DNA of 24,110 nt. Origin: CAYHCE01 sp964355015. GTDB taxonomy: Bacteria > Cyanobacteriota > Cyanobacteriia > PCC-6307 > Cyanobiaceae. The notes under the pieces were generated by a model that saw only the letters and a list, made by a program, of their open reading frames with translations, ran no database searches and had not been told where the DNA came from. Within the stretch, counting starts at the first letter, position 1, and the number at the start of each line of letters is the position of its first letter. The position numbers were made by a program, and so were the translations under genes. The stretch covers positions 1-24,110 of the forward strand of contig CAYHCE010000042.1 of NCBI GenBank assembly GCA_964355015.1, in the 5' to 3' direction. Positions 17,380-24,110 of the stretch are shown here, in pieces.

Positions 17380-17684
17380 CTTCCTTGCACACCATCCTTC
17401 GCGCCTGCTCCGTCGGGGCGGTGCTGCCGCTCAATTTTAAGCCCGATCTGGATGCGGGAGCCGTCGTGAGCGCCTCGATCAGGCCCACCCTCTCGGCGGC
17501 AGCTGCTCTCGCCGCAGCTTTAAGTCATACGGGCTTTACGCATGGCTCGCTGCCACCAACCTGAAGCAATCCTTCTTCTTCAGCGGCAGCCTCCGGTTCG
17601 GCCCCCTGGCCATGACCCGGGCCTCTTGCCCGCCCCCGAGCCCCACACAGGCACCTCCCCGATCGCTTTCCGGCTCGCCGCTGC
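17380..17684. other. Intergenic region without a supported gene
   Basis: This is the remainder of the 434-base gap between the V-ATPase operon and the pore-like membrane protein. It holds a perfect 6-base hairpin (AGCTGC/GCAGCT, 7-base loop, 17501-17519). It also has a 59-codon TTG-started frame on the plus strand (17385-17564) of Ala-rich composition that I do not consider a gene on present evidence. No clear terminator for the minus-strand gene ending at 17685 was found. Confidence 0.4.
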
Positions 17685-18374
17685 TCAGCCCCCGCCGCTC
17701 GCCAGGCCGATGGCCCGCGACAGGGTGAGCGCCACCAGATCCATCATCGCCACCCCCTGCACCACGAACAGGACTTTCATCAGGGGCGTGGTGGGCGTCG
17801 CCCCGGAAGGCTCGAACTGCAGCAGGGCCATCCAGGAGGCATAGAAGTAGTCGAGGGCGCCGTCGTCGCCGAAGTCTGCGGAGAAGCGCAGTTGGCGCCT
17901 CCCCCTGGAGCGGGCCCCCGTATCGAGCCGCCAGTAGAGCCAGCCGAAGGCCGTGAGGATCACCGGCAGGAAGATCACCAGTTGGATCAGCAGCAGGCCT
18001 CCCGCCTTGAGTGGTGCCAGCAGCAGCAGATTGAGCAGCACGAACTGCAGCAGGCAGCGCAGGCAGAGCAAGGCGCCGATGGCATCGAGGGCCCAACCGA
18101 TGGGGCGGCCCAGCAAGGCCCTCACCAGCACCACAAGCAACACCGTCGCGATCGCCAGATGCAACCCCGGGTGGCGGATCACCGTGAGATCGAACAACCG
18201 GAACACCGCCAGAGTGAACCCCCGGATGCCCGGATCAGCGATCTGGCTGGCGCCCTCAGGCAGTGCCCTCAGGAACAGCCCCGCCGCCAGATGGGCCGCC
18301 ATCAGCACCAGCAGCATGCCGATACGGCCGAGGACAGCGCGCAGCTGCAGCAGGGTCTGCCAGGCCGGTCTCAT
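17685..18374 (-). CDS. Membrane protein with a degenerate potassium-channel-like pore region
   Basis: The 229-residue product has four to five hydrophobic segments (about residues 17-36, 52-64, 72-88, 98-145 as two helices, and 198-222). Its C-terminal part, residues 175-222, reads LDYFYASWMALLQFEPSG followed by ATPTTPLMKVLFVVQGVAMM. That follows the outline of a two-TM ion channel domain (a YxSxxTLxTxGYGDxxPxTPxxR pattern followed by the inner helix), but the TxGYG filter is replaced by LQFEPSG. It may be a channel relative that has lost potassium selectivity, or a family with only the fold in common. The ATG at 18374 is the first start. The gene follows the PIG-V-like gene by 103 bases on the same strand. 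Confidence 0.7.
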   Translation of the reverse strand: MRPAWQTLLQLRAVLGRIGMLLVLMAAHLAAGLFLRALPEGASQIADPGIRGFTLAVFRLFDLTVIRHPGLHLAIATVLLVVLVRALLGRPIGWALDAIGALLCLRCLLQFVLLNLLLLAPLKAGGLLLIQLVIFLPVILTAFGWLYWRLDTGARSRGRRQLRFSADFGDDGALDYFYASWMALLQFEPSGATPTTPLMKVLFVVQGVAMMDLVALTLSRAIGLASGGG

Positions 18375-18477
18375 GGGTCAAGGATGGCAAGACGATCGGC
18401 ACGGGCCAAAATCGGGTGAGAGGGTGAGAACTTGCCGCCCCGTTCCCCATCACCACGCCGGCTTCCTGAACTGATTG

Positions 18478-19740
18478 TCAGCCGATCCACTGGCCACGGG
18501 AAAACCGAAGCGTGAAGAGCACCATCAGCAGGCTGCCGAATCCCAGCAGGAAGACCAGCCAGCGCGGGTGTTTGCTGAACCAGGCGCCGTAGAGCATCAA
18601 CAGCGGCACGGTGGCGAAGACATGCCGCTCCAGGCTGATCGTGTTCTGCTTGAGCAGATAGGCGACCAGGCTGGCGACGCCGAACAGCGACAGCTCCAGT
18701 GGCATCCGCCTGAAACCCCAGGCACAGAGAGGAATCGCGCCGACCGTGAACAGCAGGCAGAGGGCACCCGTGCCGCCGATGAGCCAATAGGCCAGAAAGG
18801 CCAGCACGGAAACCAGGAAGCTGGCGTTCCGGTGGCTGTGCCGCAGGCGCACGGCCACCCCTGCCAGCAGCAGGCTGGCCCCCAGCATGGCCGGGTAGGC
18901 CAGATCCACAAGGGCTCTCGCCTTGGTGTTGGCGGGCCCCAGGAAAACCCGTGACAGCCGCTTCAGCCAGAACGGCAGACCGGAGAGATTGAAGCCCGGC
19001 CTCACCTCCCAGGCCTGCTGGGCATGCAGAAACGCCAGCGGATCGCCCTTCAGGCGCAGGCCGATCGCTGCCACCACCGCCAGCCCCCCCAGGGTCAGCA
19101 GGGCAGCGATCAGACCGGCCGCCCAGCGTCTCTGGCGCAGGAAGCCCACCAGAACGGACACCACCATCACCACGCCCGTGGGCCGGGTCGCCGCGCCGAG
19201 GGCGCCGAGGAGGCCGACCGGGCCCGCCAGGGTGGGACGTCGCAGCAGAGCGGCAAGGGTGAGGCCCGTGAACAACAGATAGAAGGATTCCGTATAGGGC
19301 ACGGCGAAGAAGATCGCCATCGGGTTCAGGCAGGTGAGCAGCACCGCCGCCTTCGCTGCCTTGGCTCCGAAGCAGTGTTGCGTCAGCCGGTGCAGCACCA
19401 GCAAGGCCACCAGAAATGCCCCATTCGCAAGCACCAGGGCCACCGGCAGGGGCGGCAGATGCAGCAGGTTGGACACCAGCCTGATGGAGTAGGGAAACAG
19501 GGGAAAGAAGGCGAAGTCGTTGCCCTTGTATCCCTCTTTCACGATGTCCAGGTAGTGGTCCGCGTCCCAGCGGCCCAGGCGCGCCGAGAGCGTGGCGAGA
19601 TCCCTGGGCTGGATCGCCAGGGCCAGGGTGAGGAAGAACAGCAGCCGACTCCCCAGCCAGCTCCAGACCACCAGCAGGAGATCGCCACCCCCGGCTCCCC
19701 TCCCTGCCTGTGAGGGGAGCCGGGTGGCTTCTGAAGTCAT
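18478..19740 (-). CDS. PIG-V-like membrane mannosyltransferase (GT-C fold)
   Basis: Multi-pass glycosyltransferase of the type that uses a lipid-linked sugar donor outside the cytoplasm. The 420-residue protein has about ten hydrophobic segments. Its first loop has the family pattern RWDADHYLDIVKEGY, with the acidic residues expected at a GT-C catalytic site, followed by FAFFPLFPYSIRLVS and AVPYTESFYLLFTGL. These match bacterial proteins related to eukaryotic PIG-V (GPI mannosyltransferase II). The acceptor is unknown; a surface polysaccharide or lipid is an inference. The ATG at 19740 was chosen; an in-frame GTG at 19755 is possible. Neither has a clear ribosome binding site. Confidence 0.8.
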   Translation of the reverse strand: MTSEATRLPSQAGRGAGGGDLLLVVWSWLGSRLLFFLTLALAIQPRDLATLSARLGRWDADHYLDIVKEGYKGNDFAFFPLFPYSIRLVSNLLHLPPLPVALVLANGAFLVALLVLHRLTQHCFGAKAAKAAVLLTCLNPMAIFFAVPYTESFYLLFTGLTLAALLRRPTLAGPVGLLGALGAATRPTGVVMVVSVLVGFLRQRRWAAGLIAALLTLGGLAVVAAIGLRLKGDPLAFLHAQQAWEVRPGFNLSGLPFWLKRLSRVFLGPANTKARALVDLAYPAMLGASLLLAGVAVRLRHSHRNASFLVSVLAFLAYWLIGGTGALCLLFTVGAIPLCAWGFRRMPLELSLFGVASLVAYLLKQNTISLERHVFATVPLLMLYGAWFSKHPRWLVFLLGFGSLLMVLFTLRFSRGQWIG

Positions 19741-19927
19741 GAACAGGAACCGCACGGCTCAGCGATTCTGACGACCCTGTGGCCAGATCCCTCACCGGCG
19801 GAACCTGGCCCCTGCGGCCCACTCAGGCAAAGAACCGGAGATCCTGAAACCAGACCCGATCAGAAGGATCCAGGCCCAGCGCAACAACCGGCTGAGCGAT
19901 CAGTCTCGATCTCGCCTTCAACCTGGA

Positions 19928-19951
19928 CCAGGCACTGCGAAGTGCTCCTGG
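19928..19951 (-). terminator. Hairpin after the beta-barrel gene
   Basis: One base beyond the stop of the barrel gene, CCAG plus GCACT pair with AGTGC plus CTGG around a TCGC loop, with a two-base bulge. No T run follows, so this is a moderate candidate. The rest of 19741-19952 shows no gene. Confidence 0.4.
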
Positions 19952-19952
19952 C

Positions 19953-20999
19953 TCAGAAGAAGAACTTCAACCCGATCTCCACCCCGTTCTGATCGATGTT
20001 GTAGGCGTTTTCGGGGATCTGATCGTTGCTTCCCCCCAGATGCAGATAGCGCCAGGACAGATTGAGCTGGGTGGAATTGCCGATCGCATAGCCGAGGCCG
20101 GCCTGGGCGTTCCAGGAATAATCATTGGAGTTGTTGAGACCGAAGCCGCCGAGATCGGCGCGGGCGAAGAGCCTCAGGCGGGGGGAGAGAAACACCATGG
20201 CCTGAGTCCCCAGCAGGGGCTGGGCCACGGTGCTTCCGAAGGACTGCTGCCCCTGGAGGTTCAACCCTTCCAGCGTCCGGGACCCCTCCAGGAGCGGGCC
20301 CTTGAAGGTCAGGGTCCGGCCGGGCCCCTGGCTCTGCACCGCCAGGTTGAATTGCATGTTGACGAACCGCACCCCCGCATAGGGGATGACGGTGAAGCTG
20401 CCGGCCTTCGCTACGGCCGATTCGCGGTCTCCGAAGCGGTAGCGCAGGGCCAGGTCGTAGATGCCCTGGATGTTCCCGATGCTGGCGTCGACGCTGCGCT
20501 GGCCGTCGGGGGTGAGGGTGAGGCTGCGCTCGCCAAGAGGGCCTTCGATGGAGCGGGTCTTGATGTCCTGGAGCTTTCCCTCTTCCCCCTTGAGGGAGAT
20601 GTAGCTGATGTCGGTGAGCAGGCCGAGACGGCCGTACTCGACGCTGCCCCGGATGTAGGCCGCGGACGTCAGGGGCCTGAGCACCTGGCCAAGGTCCAGG
20701 TCCAGGTCAGCGGAGAAGCCTTTGACGGTGGTGGTCCCGGAGGTGCGCAGCGGCGCGAAGCCATAGAGCTCCACGGTGCCGGCCCAGGGCGATGGTGCGG
20801 GCTGGGGCTCGCTGGCGCTGAGGGGCTCCGAAGGTTCGGCGGGTTCAGCGGCCAGCGCTGCAGGGGCGGCCAGGACCGAACCCAGCAGGCCCGTCAGCAG
20901 ACCCGCGCCGATCGGCAGGAGCCGAGCCGATGCACGACCGGTTGGAGTGGGAGGAGGGAACCAGGCCACGTGATCAAGACAAGAAATGAACCCACCCAT
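19953..20999 (-). CDS. Outer-membrane beta-barrel protein
   Basis: The product is 348 residues from the ATG at 20999. A signal peptide with hydrophobic core LLPIGAGLLTGLLGSVLAAP ends near PAALA|AE (about residue 50). An acidic/Pro linker follows, then amphipathic strands with alternating hydrophobic residues, for example VLRPLTSAAYIRGSVEYGRL and GLLTDISYISL, then TQLNLSWRYLHLGG. It ends in EIGLKFFF, whose terminal aromatic is the usual outer-membrane insertion signal. A GTG at 20969 would give a more normal 40-residue signal peptide and may be the true start. No specific family is certain; it may be a porin-like channel. It sits 136 bases downstream of the AraC-type gene and near the sulfatase. 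Confidence 0.75.
   Translation of the reverse strand: MGGFISCLDHVAWFPPPTPTGRASARLLPIGAGLLTGLLGSVLAAPAALAAEPAEPSEPLSASEPQPAPSPWAGTVELYGFAPLRTSGTTTVKGFSADLDLDLGQVLRPLTSAAYIRGSVEYGRLGLLTDISYISLKGEEGKLQDIKTRSIEGPLGERSLTLTPDGQRSVDASIGNIQGIYDLALRYRFGDRESAVAKAGSFTVIPYAGVRFVNMQFNLAVQSQGPGRTLTFKGPLLEGSRTLEGLNLQGQQSFGSTVAQPLLGTQAMVFLSPRLRLFARADLGGFGLNNSNDYSWNAQAGLGYAIGNSTQLNLSWRYLHLGGSNDQIPENAYNIDQNGVEIGLKFFF
20977..20987 (-). promoter_or_regulatory. ATTTCTTGTCT word at the 5' end of the barrel gene
   Basis: The minus-strand word ATTTCTTGTCT is identical to that at 22209-22219, upstream of the AraC-type gene. It lies 8-18 bases before the alternative GTG start of the barrel gene, or just inside the frame from the ATG at 20999. 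It could be a binding site for the neighbouring regulator. Confidence 0.25.
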
Positions 21000-21038
21000 G
21001 CGGACGCCCCAGACGGCGGCTTCGAGCAGGAACGTCAA

Positions 21039-21051
21039 GGTATTCCATACC
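21039..21051. promoter_or_regulatory. Small dyad upstream of the barrel gene
   Basis: GGTAT and ATACC are inverted around 3 bases, 40-52 bases before the barrel ATG at 20999. This AT-richer dyad in the araC-barrel gap is the only operator-like element I see there. Confidence 0.25.
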
Positions 21052-21135
21052 ATCTCGATTCCTGCCACTCTCCCCCCTGGAGATTGCGCTCTCCCGGTGC
21101 ACCTGCGCCAACTCGGCACCCCGTGAGCCTCCTGC

Positions 21136-22179
21136 TCATTCCCGGGAGCGGCCCAGTCGCAACACGCCCGAGGGCAGCACGCCATAGCGACGCCGAAAAC
21201 CCATGGCGAAGCCGGAGAGATCCGCGAAGCCGTGGCGGCGGGCGATCGACGCCACCGTGTCATCCGCTTCGGGCTGCAGCAGGGCCTGCCGGGCCGCTTC
21301 GAGGCGCTGGGCCTTGAACCACTGCATCGGGCTGCAGCCGAACCGCTCCTGGAACAGGATCTGAAGACTGCGGCGGGAGTAGGCGCTGCGCCGCTCCATC
21401 TGCGTGAGCGTGATCGGGGTGTGCAGGTGGGCCCGCATCCACTCCAGCAGGTCGGTGAAGGCCCGCTCCCGCGGGTGGGGCGCCGGACGCCTCGGCTCGC
21501 TGATGTGCCCGCTGAGCAGCTCGGGAAAAAGCAGCAAGGCAAGGAGCCGAAGCAGGAGATCCTCGACCCCGAGAGCGGCGAAGCCCCCGGCGGCCTCCAG
21601 ATCAGGCGCATCCAGCGTCGTCAGTGCCCGCCGCAACGTGTTCAGCAGATCAAGCTCCAGGGCGTTGCGGCAAGTCAGGAGCCTGGGGTGCCGGAGGCGG
21701 CGCAGGAAGGGCCTGGGTCCATGGGCGGCCCCTGCGATGGCTGCGGCGGTGAGGGCCAGCCGCGCCGGATCCAGGTGGATCAGCACCTCCTGGAGGAATC
21801 CTGTCCGAGCTTCGAAGGCCTCCCCGGGGAGATACAGCAGACCTTGCTGCGGCCTGAGATCGAAGCGTTGCTGCTGGAGGGTCACCTGGGCCGATCCGGC
21901 ATAGGCGAGGGCGACCATGGCGCAGTCGATGCCTTCGGCCTCAAGCACCAAGGGCGAATGCACGCTGCTGGAAAGGGTGAGGCCTCCGAGGGGAAGAACG
22001 GCATTGCGGTGGAAGAAACCCTGGCGCTCGCCCATCCGCACCACCCCCCGCAGGGGGGTGGCGGCATGGATCCTCTCCGCCAGGGCTGTTTCATCCCTCA
22101 GCAGCAGAGCGCGATCGTTGAGGATCACCAGGGGAAGGCCATCGGAATCTGCGCTGCCGCCCTGTTTGTGCGTTTCCAT
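21136..22179 (-). CDS. AraC-family transcriptional regulator
   Basis: DNA-binding regulator of 347 residues. The C-terminal 100 residues form the double helix-turn-helix domain. Helix-turn-helix 1 lies around TPITLTQMERRSAYSRRSLQ, followed by ILFQERFGCSPMQWFKAQRL, and helix-turn-helix 2 contains VASIARRHGFADLSGFAMGF and RRRYGVLPSGVLR, a close match to the AraC signature. The N-terminal 230 residues are a ligand or dimerisation domain without a recognisable signature, containing a cupin-like QVTLQQQRFDLRPQQGLLYL. It is divergent from the formylglycine-generating enzyme gene and upstream of the barrel gene, so it may control either. A perfect GC hairpin lies within its early coding region (22041-22061). 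Confidence 0.92.
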   Translation of the reverse strand: METHKQGGSADSDGLPLVILNDRALLLRDETALAERIHAATPLRGVVRMGERQGFFHRNAVLPLGGLTLSSSVHSPLVLEAEGIDCAMVALAYAGSAQVTLQQQRFDLRPQQGLLYLPGEAFEARTGFLQEVLIHLDPARLALTAAAIAGAAHGPRPFLRRLRHPRLLTCRNALELDLLNTLRRALTTLDAPDLEAAGGFAALGVEDLLLRLLALLLFPELLSGHISEPRRPAPHPRERAFTDLLEWMRAHLHTPITLTQMERRSAYSRRSLQILFQERFGCSPMQWFKAQRLEAARQALLQPEADDTVASIARRHGFADLSGFAMGFRRRYGVLPSGVLRLGRSRE

Positions 22180-22299
22180 CGCACCAATCCTGCGCGTTTT
22201 TCATGTTCAGACAAGAAATCTTACGAAACCAGCTTCAGGAGGGTTTGGAGAATCGTTCGGCAGCCGTACGCTCCCACCCATCGACAACCTGTCGAGGGA
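22180..22299. promoter_or_regulatory. Divergent araC/FGE control region
   Basis: The 120-base gap contains the AT-rich word ATTTCTTGTCT (minus strand, 22219-22209). It also holds a perfect 6-base inverted repeat TCGACA-ACC-TGTCGA (22281-22295) that ends 4 bases before the FGE ATG and covers the start of its GAGGGA ribosome-binding-like sequence (22294-22299). No consensus promoter boxes are clear. Confidence 0.4.
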
Positions 22300-23292
22300 A
22301 TGCCCCGACCTGATTGGATCTGGCTGGCCCTGGCCGTGCTCTCGCTGCTGCTCGTTCAGCCGGGGGCTTCCCTGGCTGCGGCGGCCTGTCCAGCGGGCAT
22401 GGTGGCGATTCCCGCCGGCCGCTTCCGGATCGGCGCCGCCGGCCAGCTGGGGGAGGAGCGGGCCGCGGCCGGGGTGCGCCTCTCCCCCTTCTGCCTCGCC
22501 GCCCATGAGGTCACGAACCGGCAGTTCGCCGCCTTCGTGGACGCCACCGGCTACCGCACCGTGGCCGAGCGCCCCCTCACGGTTGAGCAGTTCCCCGATC
22601 TCTCCCCCGCCGAGCGCAAGCCCGGTTCCCTGGTGTTCAAGCCCGTGCCGGGGGATGGCCCGATCGAGGAACTCAGCTGGTGGCACTGGGTTCCTGGCGC
22701 CGATTGGCGCCACCCGCAGGGGCCGGGCAGCTCGATCGGCGGCCTTGACGACCATCCCGTGGTGCAGATCGCCTTTGAAGACGCCGAGGCCTATGCCGCC
22801 TGGGCCGGGGCGGCCCTGCCCAGCGAGGCCCAGTGGGAGTTCGCCGCCCGGGGCGGCCTCAGGGATCAGGTGTTCAGTTGGGGGAACACCTGGAAGCCGG
22901 GCCTGGCCAACACCTGGCAGGGGGAGTTCCCCCGCCGCGATGCGGCAGACGACGGCCATGCCGGCACCGCCCCCGTGGGCTCCTATCCCCCCAACGGCTA
23001 CGGCCTGTTCGACATGACCGGCAACGTCTGGGAGTGGACAGCGGACTGGTACCTGCCGGGCCATGAGGGACTGGCCCAGCGGTCTGATCCCGCCATTGCC
23101 AACGAGGCGCAGAGCGTGGATCCCCGCGATCCTGGTGTGGCCAAACACGTGATCAAGGGCGGCTCGTTCCTCTGCTCTCCCACCTACTGCAGCCGCTACC
23201 GCCCCGCCGCCCGGGAGGCCCAGAGCCCCGACACCGGCACCTCCCACATCGGTTTCCGTCTCGCTTCCCCGCTCCTCTCCACCCATGGCTAA
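22300..23292 (+). CDS. Formylglycine-generating enzyme (SUMF1/FGE) with N-terminal export signal
   Basis: Copper-dependent oxidase that converts a cysteine in sulfatases to the catalytic formylglycine using oxygen. The 330-residue product carries a full FGE-sulfatase domain: MVAIPAGRFRIG, FCLAAHEVTNRQFAAFV, LPSEAQWEFAARGG, YGLFDMTGNVWEWTADWY and GGSFLCSPTYCSRYR. Both active-site cysteines, Cys292 and Cys297, are present with the 5-residue spacing of human Cys336/Cys341, which separates true FGE from the many inactive SUMF1-domain proteins. The first 29 residues (WIWLALAVLSLLLVQPGA and then SLAAAA) form a signal peptide, with a Cys at position 30 in a poor lipobox. The ATG at 22300 was chosen because the open frame upstream, to 21232, is noise over the regulator gene. 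Confidence 0.93.
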   Translation: MPRPDWIWLALAVLSLLLVQPGASLAAAACPAGMVAIPAGRFRIGAAGQLGEERAAAGVRLSPFCLAAHEVTNRQFAAFVDATGYRTVAERPLTVEQFPDLSPAERKPGSLVFKPVPGDGPIEELSWWHWVPGADWRHPQGPGSSIGGLDDHPVVQIAFEDAEAYAAWAGAALPSEAQWEFAARGGLRDQVFSWGNTWKPGLANTWQGEFPRRDAADDGHAGTAPVGSYPPNGYGLFDMTGNVWEWTADWYLPGHEGLAQRSDPAIANEAQSVDPRDPGVAKHVIKGGSFLCSPTYCSRYRPAAREAQSPDTGTSHIGFRLASPLLSTHG

Positions 23293-24110
23293 GCGTCCCT
23301 TCCGCTCCCCGATTGTTCGCCTGGCCGTTCTGGCCCTGGTGGCGGTGCTGGTGGCCTGGCCCCTCGGTGGCCTGCCCGCCCTGGCCCAGAAGATCACCGG
23401 CACGCCGGGAGCCCCCAATGCCACCACCACGCTCCCCGGCACCCAGCTGCCGGCTCCAGCGCCACCCTTCGGCGGTGTGATCAAGGACGGGGCGTTGCAG
23501 TCGAAACCCTGGTGGGCACCGCGGATCACGCCACCCCAGAGCGCGCCCAACGTGCTGCTGATCATCACCGACGACGCCGGCTTCGGGGTGCCCAGCACCT
23601 TCGGCGGGGTGATCCCCACACCGGCGATGGACCGCGTCGCCAAGGCGGGATTGCGGTACAACCGCATGTTCTCCACGGCGCTGTGCTCCCCCACCCGCGC
23701 CGCCCTGATCACCGGCCGCAACCACCACTCCGCCGGTTTCGGGGTGGTTTCGGAGCAGTCGACGGGCTTCCCCGGCTACAACAGCATCATCGAGCGCGAC
23801 AAGGCCACGATCGGCCGCCTGCTCAAGGACAACGGCTATTCCACGGCCTGGTTCGGCAAGGACCACAATGTGCCCGCCTTCCAGGCCAGCCAGAGCGGGC
23901 CGTTCGATCAGTGGCCCAGCGGCATGGGCTTCGAGTACTTCTACGGCTTCGTGGGCGGGGACGCCAACCAGTGGCAGCCCAACCTGTTCCGCAACACCAC
24001 CCAGATCTATCCGTTTGAGGGCAAGGCCCCCGGCAGCTGGAACCTGGTCACGGAGATGGCCGATGACGCCATCGACTACATGACGCGGATGCACCAGATC
24101 AACCCCAGCA
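23285..24110 (+). CDS. Formylglycine-dependent sulfatase (arylsulfatase family), 3' end cut by window edge
   Basis: Type I sulfatase that hydrolyses a sulfate ester. The 275 residues in the window begin with a Sec-type signal peptide (RLAVLALVAVLVAWPLGG, ending near PALA|Q). The metal-binding segment NVLLIITDDAGFG (Asp96, Asp97) follows, then the sulfatase signature LCSPTRAALITGR, where Cys134 is the residue turned into formylglycine, and then the active-site stretch AWFGKDHN. The alkaline phosphatase-like fold continues past the window. The ATG at 23285 overlaps the FGE stop by 8 bases, so enzyme and activator are co-translated. The large-arylsulfatase style (GFEYFYGFVGGD) suggests a full length near 700-800 residues. 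The substrate is unknown. Confidence 0.93.
   Translation, partial: MAKRPFRSPIVRLAVLALVAVLVAWPLGGLPALAQKITGTPGAPNATTTLPGTQLPAPAPPFGGVIKDGALQSKPWWAPRITPPQSAPNVLLIITDDAGFGVPSTFGGVIPTPAMDRVAKAGLRYNRMFSTALCSPTRAALITGRNHHSAGFGVVSEQSTGFPGYNSIIERDKATIGRLLKDNGYSTAWFGKDHNVPAFQASQSGPFDQWPSGMGFEYFYGFVGGDANQWQPNLFRNTTQIYPFEGKAPGSWNLVTEMADDAIDYMTRMHQINPS

Noticed and set aside
17385..17564. 59-codon plus-strand frame with a TTG start just after the T-tract terminator
   Set aside because: There is no good ribosome binding site, the composition is Ala/Leu-rich and no homology is recognised. It is more likely chance, so it is described only within the intergenic entry.
22207..23721. 504-codon minus-strand frame across the FGE and sulfatase genes
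   Set aside because: Both plus-strand genes carry catalytic signatures. The minus-strand product has none and spans their boundary.

Overview
The window looks like chromosomal DNA from a GC-rich cyanobacterium of the Synechococcus/Cyanobium (picocyanobacterial) type. The main evidence is a glutamate-1-semialdehyde aminomutase with a very plant/cyanobacterium-like sequence, a GlcD-type glycolate dehydrogenase next to it, a small conserved protein of picocyanobacterial appearance and a type II NAD(P)H dehydrogenase. I see no tRNA, rRNA, CRISPR array, insertion sequence or integrase. Genes are densely packed and most neighbours overlap by 4 bases.

Region 1 (1-7261, minus strand) reads hemL, livK, livH, livM, livG, livF and then a partial type II NAD(P)H dehydrogenase. 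hemL and livK share a base (TGATG), and livHMGF overlap by 4 bases at each junction. A tetrapyrrole biosynthesis gene is therefore coupled to a complete branched-chain/neutral amino acid ABC importer. Divergent from hemL is glcD (7461-8993, plus), which converges on a small conserved gene (9015-9275, minus). A possible decayed small gene (about 9410-9619, plus) follows.

Region 2 (9645-17250, minus strand) is a seven-gene V/A-type ATPase operon, transcribed B-D-I-K-E-DUF2764-A. Every junction overlaps by 4 bases except K/E, which are 33 bases apart. The gene set (no recognisable C, F or G subunit, but a DUF2764 protein) is that of the chlamydial-type V-ATPase. The order is a circular permutation of the chlamydial order E-DUF2764-A-B-D-I-K. 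The rotor subunit K starts with TTG and keeps most, but not all, of the sodium ligands known from Enterococcus hirae NtpK. A cyanobacterium already depends on an F-type ATP synthase, so this is an accessory rotary pump and the most unusual system here. Upstream of B is a structured 434-base intergenic region with an operator-like dyad and a plus-strand terminator-like hairpin.

Region 3 (17685-19740, minus strand) holds a small membrane protein whose C-terminus resembles a potassium-channel pore with a degenerate filter, and a PIG-V-like membrane glycosyltransferase.

Region 4 (19953-24110) looks like a sulfatase locus: an outer-membrane beta-barrel protein and an AraC-family regulator on the minus strand, then on the plus strand a formylglycine-generating enzyme with an N-terminal export signal, overlapping by 8 bases a cysteine-type sulfatase that runs off the window. 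An identical 11-base AT-rich word lies just upstream of the regulator and at the 5' end of the barrel gene, and may be a regulator site.
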